64,000 bases of DNA. Origin: Hofstenia miamia. Lineage: Eukaryota > Xenacoelomorpha > Acoela > Hofsteniidae. Both the position numbers and the translations under genes were made by a program. The stretch covers positions 230,473-294,472 of the forward strand of contig CABFPE010000728.1 in the NCBI GenBank assembly GCA_900660155.1. Direction: 5' to 3'. Below, piece after piece: positions 46,191 to 59,060 of the stretch; the stretch's first letter is position 1, and each line of letters begins with the position of its first letter. Below the pieces are notes generated by a model that was not told the DNA's origin, did no database searches, and was given only the letters and a program-made list of their open reading frames with translations.

Positions 46191-46194
46191 AAAT

Positions 46195-47040
46195 TTTAAA
46201 TAAATCGAAATCCTTCAGTTTATTATGTCTAAATTGGGTATTTTCTTGAAATTCACTGGTGATGGTAACAATCACAGTGAATTCAGTCCACCAAAAATTA
46301 TACATTGCGATTCTTTGAAAATGATAATTAAGAAAAAAGGAACCTGAGCTTTACACTATTTGTGGACACAATCGAATAATGTCTTTCAATGAATATTTTC
46401 TGTATATTTTCTTCATGGACGTGGTAAATATTTCGATTTATTTCACATCATTTGTAATTGTGTGCATATTTTTGTAAATAATCCATAGCTGTGAGATTTA
46501 CCTGACGTATGCTAGTGCTGTGCTCAGGTATACCTATTTAATGTTTCTTTGAATTTTGAAAGTTTACATTCGATTTGTAAATGTTGTAAATATATTTATG
46601 TAGGTATTTAAATAAATCTGAATTCCTTCATGTTATTATGTGAAAATTATTTTCTTGAAATTCACTGGTGATGGTAACAATCACAGTGAATTCAGTCCAC
46701 CAAAAATTATACATTGCGATTCTTTGAAAAAAATAATTAAGAAAAAAGAAAAACTAAGCTTTACACTATTTGTGAACACAATCGAATAATGTCTTTCAAT
46801 GAATATCTTCTGTATATTTTCTTCACGGAGGTGGTAAATATTTCGATTTATTTCACATCATTTGAAAATGTGTGCATATCTTTGTAAATAATCCATAGCT
46901 GTGAAATTTACCTGACGTATGCTAGTGCTGTGCTCATGCATAACCTATTTAATGTTTCTTTGAATTTTGAAAGTTTACATTCGATTTGTAAATATTTTTA
47001 TGTAGATATTTTATTAAATATGAATTCCTTAATGAAAATT
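46195..47040. repeat. Tandem repeat of about 409 bp, two full copies plus a stub
   Basis: Copy 1 (about 46195-46606) and copy 2 (about 46607-47008) align along their whole length with scattered substitutions and small indels. A partial third copy (ATTCCTTAATG) follows to about 47040. Each copy has the same hairpin at its start (46250-46282 and 46659-46691): AATTCACTGGTGAT, loop, ATCACAGTGAATT. Divergence of several percent shows the duplication is real and old, unlike the N-linked duplicates. No coding frame is conserved. Confidence 0.9.
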
Positions 47041-47550
47041 TACATGACAATTATGTTAAGAATTAATTTGCATGCCAAAACTGCCATTTGCACTCTCTAA
47101 GCATAATTACTTGCATTAGATAGACCGTTACGAGCAAAATAACCGAATATGTTGACATCTTGTTCAGTGTTAGATTGCAATCAAATGTTGTCGTTTTATT
47201 TTACTGTCAAATAGATGCAATTCAATAACTTGAAATTGTTGTGTTAGACTAAAATCATCGGCAATTTTAAAAAATTCAAGGAAATGTTTCTACAGCCTTG
47301 AATAAAATATAACCGATGGTAGTTCAGCAGTCGCATGCTAGACAAATTATTCGAGTGAAGCATGTGTTTCCACTAAAGCCCTGCCCTGTAAGCTCCGCTC
47401 TTGTCCCAGTATTTAGTATAGGTTTGGAAACAGGTAATTTTTTCTCACCAGCTACCTGAACCAACTCGTCTAACAATCGTCCGCGACCTGGTCTAGCCTG
47501 TCTAACAATGATTCGCTCCCGAAAAGACCCTTATAACACCACCACTCATA

Positions 47551-47961
47551 GTGCATTTTCACAAGCGTGCTACGGCCGAAATTCTAGCCTGTCACCACAG
47601 CAAAAATGTTTGTGATTTCACGAGAGCTCTCTAAAATTCATCGCGCTATTTTATTGGTTAGAATATTTCAGAGTCGTCATGTATTTCCACGAGAGCGATC
47701 CAATTTTAATCCTAACATTGCTGGATTCTCATTCACAAGTTTACTATAATGCTCGATCGTGCTGTTTTTAGAGCGAAAAATCCTCACTCTGAGATTAAGT
47801 CCGCAATGCACAATTATCTCAGAACGGTGCGCACCATGAAAACTCACTGCAGTCTGTTCTTGAAAATGGCCGGAGCGCTGTCGTGAAAACATGCTACCAA
47901 AGGCCAAGACTGGCGCGCTACGGCCAAGTAATTAAGTCAGAGCACTCTCATGAAAATGCAC
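47551..47961. mobile_element. TA-flanked MITE, 411 bp
   Basis: The left end is GTGCATTTTCACAAGCGTGC and the right, read inward, GTGCATTTTCATGAGAGTGC. Both ends are preceded by TA (47549-47550 and 47962-47963), giving a TA target duplication as for Tc1/mariner or similar superfamilies. Subterminal words TTTCACGAGAGC, TTCCACGAGAGCG and GTCGTGAAAAC recur inside, and GGCCGTAG occurs inversely near both ends. It is GC-richer than the surroundings and non-coding. Confidence 0.8.
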
Positions 47962-48249
47962 TATTAATCCTTTCAAAGAAAATTACAAGTATAATACCTG
48001 ATTCCAGTCCAGTATCTGATCCAGCAGGGACTGGGACGAGATACCGGGACCAAAAATAATATTTTGGGACCAGATACAGTATGGGACGGGGACCAAATTC
48101 ATAATATCAAGCAATGGCAATGGAATCCTACCGCTTGAGTATGCAATTTTCATACCCAAGAATTTGGTTGGGTGCGCAAAGCATACCCAAAAATAGGCAT
48201 ATTTTATATAAGTAAAATTCATAAATGACGTCATAAATGATATTGTAAG

Positions 48250-49140
48250 TGCGTATATGTGTATATTTGTTACAATTACAACTGCTCATGAAACCAAGAA
48301 TGTAACTAAAGAAGAGCAATTAGTTTTCTGGTTAAGATGGATTGATTGTTATTATGATATAAGTGAAATGTCTATGCGCTATATTAATTGGACTTTACTG
48401 CTGCTGCTGACATTCAAGGAAGCTTATAGATGTTCTGACGGGTACATGGCTTGACATCGCATGTAGTTGTGGTCTACGTTATGATGACACGAACGAAGAG
48501 TGCTTATTTATGCTCACTGTGCAGCCCACAATCTACAAATGTGCCTGCAAGATATATCCAGTCAAAGTGAGATTCTTAAGCAGATTTTTTGTAAATTTGT
48601 GATTGACATCCTCTAAAAAACCCAGTTTATTTCTATCAAAATTGAGCATGTCAATAATGCTTCAATGTTATGTGTATGTTCTTTTGGGGGAAGTGTTCGC
48701 AATGAATCCATTGAGAGAGTAAAAGCAAATTATAACACTTTACAGGATTTGCTTGATTTCTTACGGCATTCATTCTTTATTGAATTAGAAACATGTTTTT
48801 TACTGTGGGTGTATTTGACGAACATTGCAATCAAAATTCTAAAAGTCAAGTAACAATCTTTTTATAACACTTAAGACATTTTCAAACTATTATAACAACT
48901 TTTGACACTATATGGAAGAAATCAATTGATAAATCTGCTTAATTCAAAGATCGACCAGTGTTGTCTCGAATGGGAGAAGTATCAAGTCGACTAGAATAAG
49001 AAACGACTCATATCGATTTCATTCTCTCATTGAATATTGCATATCACAGTTCTATCAGAGCATTCAGGATATTCAGGTAGCTCCCCATGAGCGCATTAGA
49101 ATCAGTAAACAATTGAAACACTAATATCAATGCAGAATTT
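48250..49140 (+). mobile_element. hAT transposase relic (DUF4371/TTF-finger type)
   Basis: Plus-strand blocks in order: VTKEEQLVFWLRWID at about 48300-48350 (cf. the KEQVVFCLRWVD motif), AHCAAHNLQMCLQDISSQ near 48515-48560 (cf. VHCxAHxLNLxLxD), SVRNESIERVKANYNTLQDL near 48690-48755 (cf. TRWTxRxxAIxxVxxNY), and TFDTIWKKSIDKSA near 48895-48940. The order is that of the RNase H-like core of hAT transposases. Stops and frame changes interrupt it, and the dimerisation end is not seen. Confidence 0.65.
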
Positions 49141-49439
49141 ATTATTTGCGTCATGTAGCGATCCAGTTGATATTTATTTAACAGTTTGCAACACCATCCA
49201 GAGAGTTTAGGGTTGGTACGTCCTCAAAAATAAGAATTAATAGACGCCTCTACAGCCAATAAAAGAACTTTTTACGAGCTATCTAGCCATATAATTGGAA
49301 TTCGTCATTCTTGAAAAATGGAGAAAAAATTGAATGAAAATCTACCTCAAGGAACACCATCTCGTCGATCATCAGATCCTAAACGTACTTATTCTGATGG
49401 AAACAACATTAGTATAGGGATGGGATCCGGATAATGAAT

Positions 49440-49802
49440 TGAATATCCTGGATATATATGTAAATATATATATATATATATATATGTTTATATGTATATT
49501 TATATATATATATATATGCATATATATATATATATATAAATGTAAATGTATATATATATGTAAATATATATATATAAATTTATATATATATATGTATATA
49601 TGTATATATATACATATATATATGTATATATGCATATATTTGTATATATAAATCTAAATATATATATGTAAATATATATATATATATATATACATTTATA
49701 TGTATGTATGTATATATACATATATATATGTATATATGCATATATATGTATATATATATGTAAATATATATATATATATATTATATATATATATATATAT
49801 AT
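49440..49802. repeat. Long (TA)n-rich microsatellite
   Basis: About 360 bp of TA with regular TATG/TATATATG and TAAATATA variants. All Tyr/Ile-rich frames across it on both strands are artefacts. The ATCCGGATAATGAATTG word lies just to the left. Confidence 0.95.
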
Positions 49803-51172
49803 GTAGGTATAGTGTCCCATGACTCCCTACGGATTTGATTATTTATCTATGCTCTTTATGTCACATCTATGTCTCATTCATTTGTAGAAACATTAAAATA
49901 ACAACCGAAAGATAAAAACTATATTACAACAAACACACCAATAGGCATTTAACTCAATCATATGGGTCTACCTGAAGACCTCCAAGGGCTCTAGATACTA
50001 TGGGCTTGTATTCAGCATCCAGTTTGTAATTTTCTATAATATCCAAAGCTCTTTTTGATGGAAAACCAAATAATAAATTTTATCTAAAAAGTTTTGCATT
50101 GCGCATTTGGAATATGCCTTTACTTACTTTCTTATGAGTTTCAGGTTCTTTCAAAAAAAACTTTACCTTTTATCTATTTTTATCTGATAACACTCTAATG
50201 GTTGCAGTTTAAAAAGTGGAGAACTGCTTCAACAATTGAAAACATTTATAGATGAAGATTATATAGATATTAAAATAAATTCTGAAATATTACTAACTAA
50301 TTACTAAAAAACATTTGGAGTTTTATTAATTCATGGTAACATTTGTAAATTTGAGGTAGACAGTGACTAAAATTGGAATTTTTCACAAGGGATACGGAAG
50401 CTTTCTGTGACATTAGCAATCTGTTATTAACTCTAATGTGTTCTTCTAAATTGTAAAACATGTTTTCGCAAGTTGTTTTTTGAAAAAGGAACATTTGTCT
50501 TCTACACTTTTATTTTTTAACTATTATAGTCCAGCTTGTGACAAAAAAAAGAGCAAACTGAAGGCGGAGTAGCACAAAACTGTATGGAGGTAGAAATACG
50601 CCAAGTATCCATTGCAAAATATAAAATAATTTATTAAATTTGCCTCCGAGATCTAAATAAATTTTTGGGTGAAGTTTATGGAATTCATCAAATGACTTAA
50701 AATCTCTGATTCACTGTTATGCAGGAATTGAAAGATAGCAAGCCTCTGTAAAGCCTGAACACTATCTTAAAAAAATTCAAAATCTGTCCTTGCAAGCCAT
50801 TGGAGCAGGATAAAAGGTTTTAAGATTCCTGTGAAAAGTAGAATCAGTCTTTATTCGCAATGTGCCTAGATTGCAATTGTAATTTGCAACATTATTATAC
50901 AGAAATTCAATTTAATCTCTTAAGCTGTCATCTAATGGTTAGTCACAGTGGATAGTGTTTTACATTGCTTTGCATGTTTCATCTTAGAGAACAATTTACT
51001 TCCGCGCAAATCTTAATGTTATATGGCCAAAGTTGAGTCGGTACTGTAAAAAATTGAGTAAAGGGCGGATCTACACTGAATAAAAATAACAAATTCACAT
51101 TTATAATGGATTCTAATCAAACAAATTCTGAGTCAGATTCCAGTAAACTCTGTAGATTGCGTAGGAGATGTG

Positions 51173-51173
<1 letters not shown>
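49803..51173. other. AT-rich stretch, nothing supportable
   Basis: No gene is visible; a 65-codon minus-strand frame at 50297-50494 has no domain. Confidence 0.55.

Positions 51174-51222
<49 letters not shown>
51174..51222. repeat. (TA)n microsatellite
   Basis: Pure TA run of about 48 bp. Confidence 0.95.
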
Positions 51223-51223
<1 letters not shown>

Positions 51224-52139
51224 CATTCATCAGCACTTTAGGTAAGGAAGACTCCAACATAGGCAAGCGTTCAAAGTGTTTTGATCGTTGTCCCTAACAC
51301 TTCTTACATAAACATAGAGTGGTACTGCATTAATGTTATTCAATTTGTAAACAACTTACTATACAACCGGACAATAAATATATACAATAATCCATACATA
51401 TAGATAGATGCATGCAATTTGATCTACATATAGATGTAACTATATTATCAATGAATACATCAATAGTCTTTCTTGAACCCAGCGGGGTCCTACACTAAGC
51501 TCAATAAGAATTTGAATTTAAAATGATGGGTTAGTCTATATTCAGCGGTTCAGTTTTAGTGAAAATGTTATCACAAAATATATAAGAAGTGAACCACCTA
51601 ACCTACGTGCACTTTTATAGAAAGAGCACGTCCTCACATTGAACCCGGCAGTCAATGGCCTACTGCTCATGCATTGATCACTTTTTTCTGAATTATATGT
51701 AAATGAAACCGTGTAAAACAATTCAAAGTTAAATGTTTGAGAAAGCTAATTTATCAATAATATAGCTGTCTAAATTTGATCATTTATATACTGCGTTAAC
51801 AAAATAATGTTTACATTTACCTGTAGCTTTGATATTGGTTACATGGGAACTTAGTTATTCATAGCCACTTATTTAATTTGGCATTTGACAGTAAATCCGA
51901 AGCTCTTTCAGAGTGCTACCAATTTGTAAAAATAATGTCTGCATCAGGTAACTGTCAAGCTTAGTACACTTCTATCAATCATTACATATTGATTTACAGA
52001 AAATTTTATAAAATTTTTACTAATTATATTTTATTTTTTCAATTCTGATTTTTCTATAGTTTTTTCTCAATTATGCGCCTCATTAGAAAATTCTCTCTCA
52101 GAAAGGAAGCAATATGTAGAATTAGGGGAAATTTTTTTA

Positions 52140-52300
52140 AGAGTATCCAACTGAGAGAAATAGTGTCTGGCATGGTACCCTCATTGGACCACTCCTCTTA
52201 AAATTATATGTGAATGTCATTAAAGAGCATTAGAACTATGTGTGCTGCTTAAAAGACGTTTGTTCAACAGAGAAGTAGTACGGAGATACTTCATGGTCCG
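52140..52300 (+). mobile_element. Small LINE RT fragment (tentative)
   Basis: Plus strand reads GTLIGPLLLKLYVN, which matches the GxxLGPLLFxLYIND block of LINE RTs. Little else is recognisable around it. The remainder of 51223-53611 shows nothing supportable. Confidence 0.35.
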
Positions 52301-53611
52301 TCAATTACAAAAAAATGGCATAAATTTTACAGTTAAGCATACAATGTTGAAATAATGGCAAAGATATAAAAAAAGTCGTTATCTACATTGTCATTTTTTA
52401 TTGTTGTTCATTTGACTTTAGTTCAACATGAATTTTTTACTTGTTAAATACAAATAGCTGAATTATATAGTTTCCTTTTTAGTCATTCTAAGGCTTCACT
52501 TTTGCTTAACTTGAGCACTATGGCTTTGAAACAAATTTGCGTTAATTCCTTCAAAACGCCTTAAATGAAAATTGAGCTTGAGTTGGATTTCAATGATTGT
52601 AATGGAAATCCCATGGGAAAACATTACGTTTGGACAATTGAATTTTTTAGAATTTTAAACACAATTGCATTGAGATGAAATTGAGGAGGTTTATTGTTGA
52701 GTAGTACGAGAAAGCCTAATTCAGTCTAAAATGGTGAAAATTGTCAAGTGTTCCACATCACGACTACTACTGGAATATTCGTCTTCCACTTAATTCGGTT
52801 TTATCAAAACGATGTTATTATATTTATCTTTACTGAATATGCTATGCAAAATGTGTAGTTAATCAAATAGTTACTTTAAATTTTCAATGCAAACGACTTC
52901 CAAGTTTCTTCCTAAAACTCCTTCCTATCTGGACTACTATGTAAGTTCTCCACATCTGTGGATTTTATGCTGCCCTTTTTCTAGATCGGTCTTCCCATTA
53001 AAATTCTTAATGTTGTCCGCTGCTCCTTAGTTCTCTTTAACCATGTCAAGCTTACAAGAACTGATGACACTTTGCTCGATCATTTGACTACAGACGCGTA
53101 AATAATTATCTCTAAGAAAAATTATGCAAGTTTCACCTTCACTAGACTTGTAAATTACCTGCAGACTAAATTTGAATAACGCGCATATTTATGGGTGATC
53201 GTTATGTTTAAAGAGCACGATGGATTCTATTTTGAATAAATGTGCTTGCATAATTTTCCACTTGAATGATCACAACTATGTGATACTTTTCTTTATGTGA
53301 ATTCACTGGCAACAATCAGATAAGAAACAATGTCTAATGCTCTTCTCATGAAAGATAATTTGTATATTAAGTAAATCAAAGTTTGATTGGAATTGCAAAG
53401 TTGTTGAAAATTTGATTTCAAAATTTGGTTTTTTACATTAAGTTTTTAGTTTTAAATCAGAACTAGCTGATACTACGAATGTGCTCAAAACCATGTTAAT
53501 GTGTGTAGTAAATTTACAGTGTAGAGAAGAAGGCTTTATGGAAAATTTACTGCCAAGCATTTGAGAATAAAGGATTGTAAGATTCTATTAAGAAATTCTT
53601 TTAAATAAATT

Positions 53612-54895
53612 GTGAAAATTATAAATTCAAATTTTGATTGGGCATCAATACACATGCTTCCATTGTCTGAGTATTTTATACTAAATCTCTTGATCTATAG
53701 AAACAAATTCTTAACTAGTTTTCCTTGTATGCATAAAACAGCAAAAATTATTCCTTTTTACAAATTTGGAATATATGGTGATACTTCAAACTACAGACCT
53801 ATATCAGTTTTGTCAAAATTGTCTTATTTTTGAAAGAATAATCTTTGATTATCTATATATTTCAATTTGGATTTATCAAAGGTCTTTCACCTACACTACA
53901 ATTACTATCTTATTTAAATTTAATGTATGAAAACTTTGACAATAACACCTTCATTTACTCTCTATCAATTTCAAAAAAAACATTTGACAAAGTATCTTAT
54001 AGGATTTTAATACAGAAAGTATCAAATGTTCCCATTGATAGGACTTTTACTATTCTTCAATCATATTTAGATAATCGTCTTCAAAAAGTAGTAATTCATA
54101 ATACAGAACCCGAAATTTTGTCTGTAAAAAGTGGAGTACCACAAGGTTCTGTTCTCGGACAACTTTTATTCTAAATTTTCATCAATGACTTGCCATATAT
54201 TCTTATGCAATCAACACCGTATTTATTTGCTAATGACGTAAAAATTAAAACAAATTGTTCTGAAATAATCCAAAGTGATTTCGAATTATTATTAAGCTAG
54301 TCATCTGCTAGCGAAATAGAATTCAACTATTCGAAATTTAAGATTCTGTCTAATAACTATCATTCAAAGATGATTCTATCCAGTGGTTTCACTCTTATCT
54401 ACAAAGAAGGTAAAAGTTCTTTGAATCTATGTTAATACTAACTTAAATGGACTTATTATCTTTCACAAAAAATCAGATCAGCTAACTACGTATTTCTTCA
54501 ATTAAAGCACAACATCCCTTTTAATATTAACTGAACATCTAAAGTACATCTCTATAGATCTCTAATATTATCTAAGCTTCTTAACCTTGGATTCCATCAA
54601 TGCTTGATGTCAAAACATTACAGCGCTGATGGCGATGAATATACAATTGTAATGGATACAAAAATCGTCTTCAAAAAATCAAATTAATGCTTTTACTTCT
54701 TTCTCTGCAATTTCTGGATCTAACATTCTTTAACGAACTTCTGCGAGAGAATTACTCATTTGCCATACAATTTATACAATTAATTCGGGCCGATTAAATT
54801 GTATAGTTTAGAAAGGCCTTAAGAATATTTTACTAAATATTTACTGATTTTATCTATAACACATTGTTAATTGAACAAATAAAGTAAATTAAAAA
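53612..54895 (+). mobile_element. Decayed CR1/Jockey-like LINE, RT part
   Basis: Motifs in order: AKIIPFYKFGIYGDTSNYRP with ISVLSKLS, FQFGFIKGLSPTLQLLSYLN, SISKKTFDKVSYRIL (domain A, Asp lost at the usual DLSKAFD position), SGVPQGSVLGQLLF then IFINDLPY, and LFANDVKI, where FADD has become FAND. Loss of catalytic acids and several stops mean it is inactive. It is 5'-truncated within or before the RT. A probable 3' end lies near AACAAATAAAGTAAATTAAA at 54877-54896. A Tc1/mariner relic follows directly. Confidence 0.75.
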
Positions 54896-54949
54896 ACAGT
54901 GATAGAAAACACATGCAATTTTGGGAATTTCTCGTTTGCAGTAAAGTAC

Positions 54950-55260
54950 TGGTTCCTTTTAGATGTATTTCAGCTGGACAATGCTTCTGCTCATGTCAGC
55001 AAGCAATCTCTGGGTCATTTTAAGAAAATGGGTTTCAGCCTTCTCTTTACATAAATCAAATAGAAAACATGTGGTCAGTAGTAACAAGGCATGTTCTCAC
55101 AATGGGAATCAAGTGACAACACGATCTGGTTTCTAAATTTTAGAATCGTGATGATGAAATTCAAAATGTGTAAAAAATTGGTGAATTCCAGGCAATTCCA
55201 GTTTAATTTACAAAACCTATTGAAGACATATTAGACCAAAAAGTTCTTATTACTACTATT
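54950..55260 (+). mobile_element. Tc1/mariner transposase C-terminal relic
   Basis: Plus-strand words FQLDNASAHVSKQSLGHFKK (block of the second catalytic Asp), NQIENMWSVVTRHV (third acid, Glu, as in DDE-type Tc1) and NRDDEIQNV in decreasing order of quality match the C-terminal third of Tc1-like transposases. Several stops and a missing segment between the Asp and Glu blocks (PSxSPDLN is not intact) show decay. No terminal repeats were recognised. Confidence 0.65.
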
Positions 55261-55324
55261 GAATAGAATCAAAATGCGACTAAATTTCCATTAAAAAATA
55301 TTACATTAAGAAAATTACTTTTAA

Positions 55325-55549
55325 CCCTTTCGATCCGACTTTTGCACAATTAACTTTGTATCATTTTTTGGTATCTCCCACATATTATGACACTTCTTAA
55401 CTACCATAAGCAAAACTGAAAATTTTTAGGTACATGTGTTTTTCGACCGTGGGACAAATATGTCCCAGCAGTATTATAAACGCTTAAAATTGATTTTAGT
55501 ATTTGGAAAATGTTCTTGGGACGTATATGTCCCATTAAGACCGAAAGGG
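55325..55549. mobile_element. piggyBac-type MITE, 225 bp
   Basis: Terminal repeats are CCCTTTCGATCCGAC on the left and, read inward from the right, CCCTTTCGGTCTTAA. The left flank is TTAA (55321-55324), the canonical piggyBac target; the right flank is TGAA (55550-55553), one change away. Inside, near the right end, palindromic GGGACGTATATGTCCC, and in the middle GGGACAAATATGTCCC, repeat one design and may be protein-binding sites. Non-coding. Confidence 0.8.
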
Positions 55550-55586
55550 TGAAAACCTCAAAATTTTTTATTCAGTTTTTCTCAAC

Positions 55587-58500
55587 TCAAGAGTGCTTCA
55601 GCCCCCGATTTGCCTTGTGGGTACCCAATTTAGAAAAAAATTGCTCCACCACACCTTGTCCCATGGGTTGACATCGACAAGGATCTTTTAAGTGCTCCAT
55701 AATTTGTTTTAGAATGATATCATTTCTTTGAGAAGTGACAATTTCTTTGGCAGTTATTTCCCCATTTATCATTATAGAGAGGACGGGGATGATCAGGCGG
55801 CCGTTCCTATCAGTATTTATATCTGGTAGACTTTCATACTGGCACGCTGGGATGAAATAATCTAAATTTTTCTTGTTCTTTGAGTTCATGTTGGTATTGC
55901 GGCAGTGCAGTCCATACATCTGCGTTGGTATGCCGTTTTCCTTCTCAGTGTTCAATTTTGAAGTGGAAGTCATTTAAATATTCTATCCATCTTGCTATTA
56001 TGCTGGAGCAATCACCAGCGTATTTCTTAAGCTAGCATAAGCTGCTATTGTCTGTTCACACTGTGAAAGTTTTTTCACCAATTAGAAAGTGGCGGAATTT
56101 CTTGAGAGATTCGACTAGGGCCAGCATTTCTAATTTAGTTGCTCAGTAGTTGAGTTCGCCTTGTTTTAATTTCCGATTAAACCATAAGATTGGTTTCTCT
56201 TCTCCGTTTTGAATTTACTAAGAGTTGCACTGATTGCTACTGTACTTGCGTCACAATCCAATATATAATGATTGTTGGCTGTTGGTGAATTTAGTGATTG
56301 GATTTTTTTCATTTCAGATTTTAATAGATTGAGTTCTTCCTGGTGTTGCCAGGTCCATTTTCTTTTTTAGGAGATTAGAGATATGAACTGTTTTCTCGGC
56401 TAGATTAGGGATGAACATATGGTAATAGTTCATGAAACCCAATATTCATTGTACGTCTTTTTTGTTTCGAGGAGCTTGTATTTCGTCAATTAGTTTTGTT
56501 TGCTGGTAGCGTTGATCCGTAGTCCAGCATTGAAGAGAAGTTTAAGTGTTTGCTCAATTGTTCTGTGTGTTTTTAGATGGTTTCTGAACTGATGAGAATA
56601 TCATGATATAGGCGGCAATTCCTTTTGATAGTTTACATCTGTCATTAAGGAAAATTTTTGTGACATACATTGGAACGTGATTGGGGCGTTACATAATCCA
56701 AAGGCCATGTAGAGCCATTCAAAAGACCATATGGAATGATAAATGAAGTATTTTCTATATCATCCGGACGCATTGGTACTTGCCAATATGCTTTGCATAA
56801 ATCCAATGTGGAGAAGATCTTAAATTTTGCTGCGTTGTACAGGATGTTGTTTACTCATGGTAAAGGATATGCATCCTTTTTGGTTACTTTGTTTAATTGG
56901 CGGAAGCCTATGCACTATCAATGTTTTTCACCTTGTTTGATAAAACAAGTTGGAGACGTGTATGGTCTTTGACTTCTTTTAATTAGTCCATTGTTGAGGA
57001 AATCTGATATAGTCTTTGCGTATTGTTCTTGTAATTGAGGTGCCACACGTCTGCATGTTTGTCATATTGGTTTATCAGATGTAGTTTCTATAACGTGTTT
57101 GACACTAATAGCTTTACCAACACTGATTTCGTCTTTGTTGAAGATGGCTGCATTTTATGTGAGTATCTCATTGATTGTGTTAGGTGAGGATGTGCATCTC
57201 CAATTAGAAGTGGAACGTTTGATTGATTGTTTTGATGGTCTTCTTTATCTGAGATTCAGAATGGGTTTATTCTTTGTCAACAATTTTTCAAGTGGGACTC
57301 TGGTGATTGCGATGTCCTTAGTTCTTAGTGAGACATGTTTATTTGAGTTATTGAGTACTGCCGTGAATCTGTGGTTGTTTCTGATGGTGGCAAGGTTTTT
57401 CAATATGGTTATTTGTAATGGCTTCTTCTAACATAGGTTTTTTAGCTGCTATTTTTATGAGTCTCCAGTGAAAGGGCTCAAGTCTTAAATTTTCCACCAT
57501 AGAGAATTCCAAAGTTTTGGAGCCCTTGGTAGCTAGTGAGACTGACATTTTTGTATTCTTTTATTGTTAGGGTGCGATTTAAATAATCAATGAGGCAGTT
57601 ATTTTCTGTAAGGAAATCTCTTAGTAGTATTATCTTGTATGGCAGTGGTTGGTTTCTTGTGTTGATTATGTGGACGTCTTGGTGGAATTTAATGTTTTGA
57701 ATTGCCATTATTACGTCTTTTACGATACCAACACATTGACCTAGTCGCTCAAAGCGCTTATTAGTCGAGATTCGTTTTTAGTTGTCTTCGCATGTCCAAC
57801 CAGTGTTCTGCGCACATGTGACAGCAATGATTAAGATTTAAGCACCAGTGTCAACTGGCTTTGATGTTACAGCTATTGATGATGACGGGAATTAAGTTAC
57901 TGTCCACCAAATCTGTTACAATCAACAGCACTTTGGCACAGTCTGGGGCCGGCGCTCTTAATTTGTTTAAAGTATCATTACAGTATTCATTTTCAAAGCA
58001 ATCTAAATCTTCTGATGTGTAGAATCCTTTGTCATTAACCACATAGACTATAGTTTTGCAGTCTTTTTTGAGATGTCTCTTTTCACCACATTGATGACAT
58101 CTGATGAATGAGAAATCATTGGTTTATATTCAATGGCTTTTAGAGCATCTTTTTTAACAATTGTATGACGTTGTTGAGGTGCTACTTGTAGTGTTCCTTG
58201 TTCTCTATATATTAATTTCTTGTTTTCTATAATGAGTTGAATATTTACAGCTTTCTTTATTAGTGTGTTAATATCGTCATCTACGTCACACTTGTTTTGA
58301 AATTTAGTTTTCATTGAGTTTGGCAGAACAGCATATACATAAGAGTAGAGATCTTGTGCATAGTAGCATTCTTCTTGAGAAAGGCGCAGAAGGTTGTCAA
58401 CATTATAGATGTAGTTTATGATATCCTCATCTTTTTCTAGTTTGCATCCGTTATTGTTTTCTTGTACATTAATTGTTGAATTTCTCATTTATGGCATTCA

Positions 58501-59046
58501 CTAGTTTATCATAATCAGTTTTACTGTTGCATCGAGGTTAAGAAACCTGGAGAGCTCTGTCTTTTAAGAATAGTGGCAGTTGTCTAGTGTCATTTTGCTT
58601 AGTACTGTGTTGTTGTACTAGGTAGATTTCAATTAGGATTATCCACTCTCAGAATGTCTGACTCTTGATGTCGAATTTTCCAGTAAAGTACTGCGGCATC
58701 TTAGCACGTTTGAGATCTGTTTTTAATGGCTGATCTGGTAACATTGATATTCTGTTTTTAGATTTCATATCAAAGATAGTGTGTGAGCTGACATCCAGCA
58801 GCGATGTTACAGGATCCGTAATTGATCTGAATGCATACGGGCTTGGTGGCAGTAATGGGGGATTGTTCCATGATGTGCATCTTGGTAAAGATTTACGACT
58901 GTTGTAGGTGGATTTTGATTAAGGTTAGTCATCAGTTTCATTAGATTAGTAATAGTTTCTAATGCATTCTTTCGAAATACGTTTAGGTTGTCTCTGATGG
59001 AAGCCTTGAAGATGGAGAATTGTTCTTTTAAGACAGTTGGTATCAC
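55587..59046 (-). mobile_element. Ty3/gypsy LTR-retrotransposon fossil, broken
   Basis: A minus-strand retroelement fossil. Parts from 5' to 3' on that strand: gag-like pieces (58807-59046 and 58048-58488), a CCHC zinc-knuckle signature near 58040-58105, an aspartic-protease region (about 57478-57870), reverse transcriptase (about 56400-57250, recognised by AFGLCNAP near 56680-56716), RNase H (about 55980-56300) and a following piece at 55587-55973. It is broken in many places (roughly ten or more), so it is an old copy. No LTR pair could be recognised in the window, and an integrase region is not evident. Boundaries are approximate. Confidence 0.75.
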
Positions 59047-59060
59047 TATGGGATTGACTT

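Noticed and set aside
49372-49820. Long Tyr/Ile frames on both strands
   Set aside because: They are translations of a TA microsatellite.
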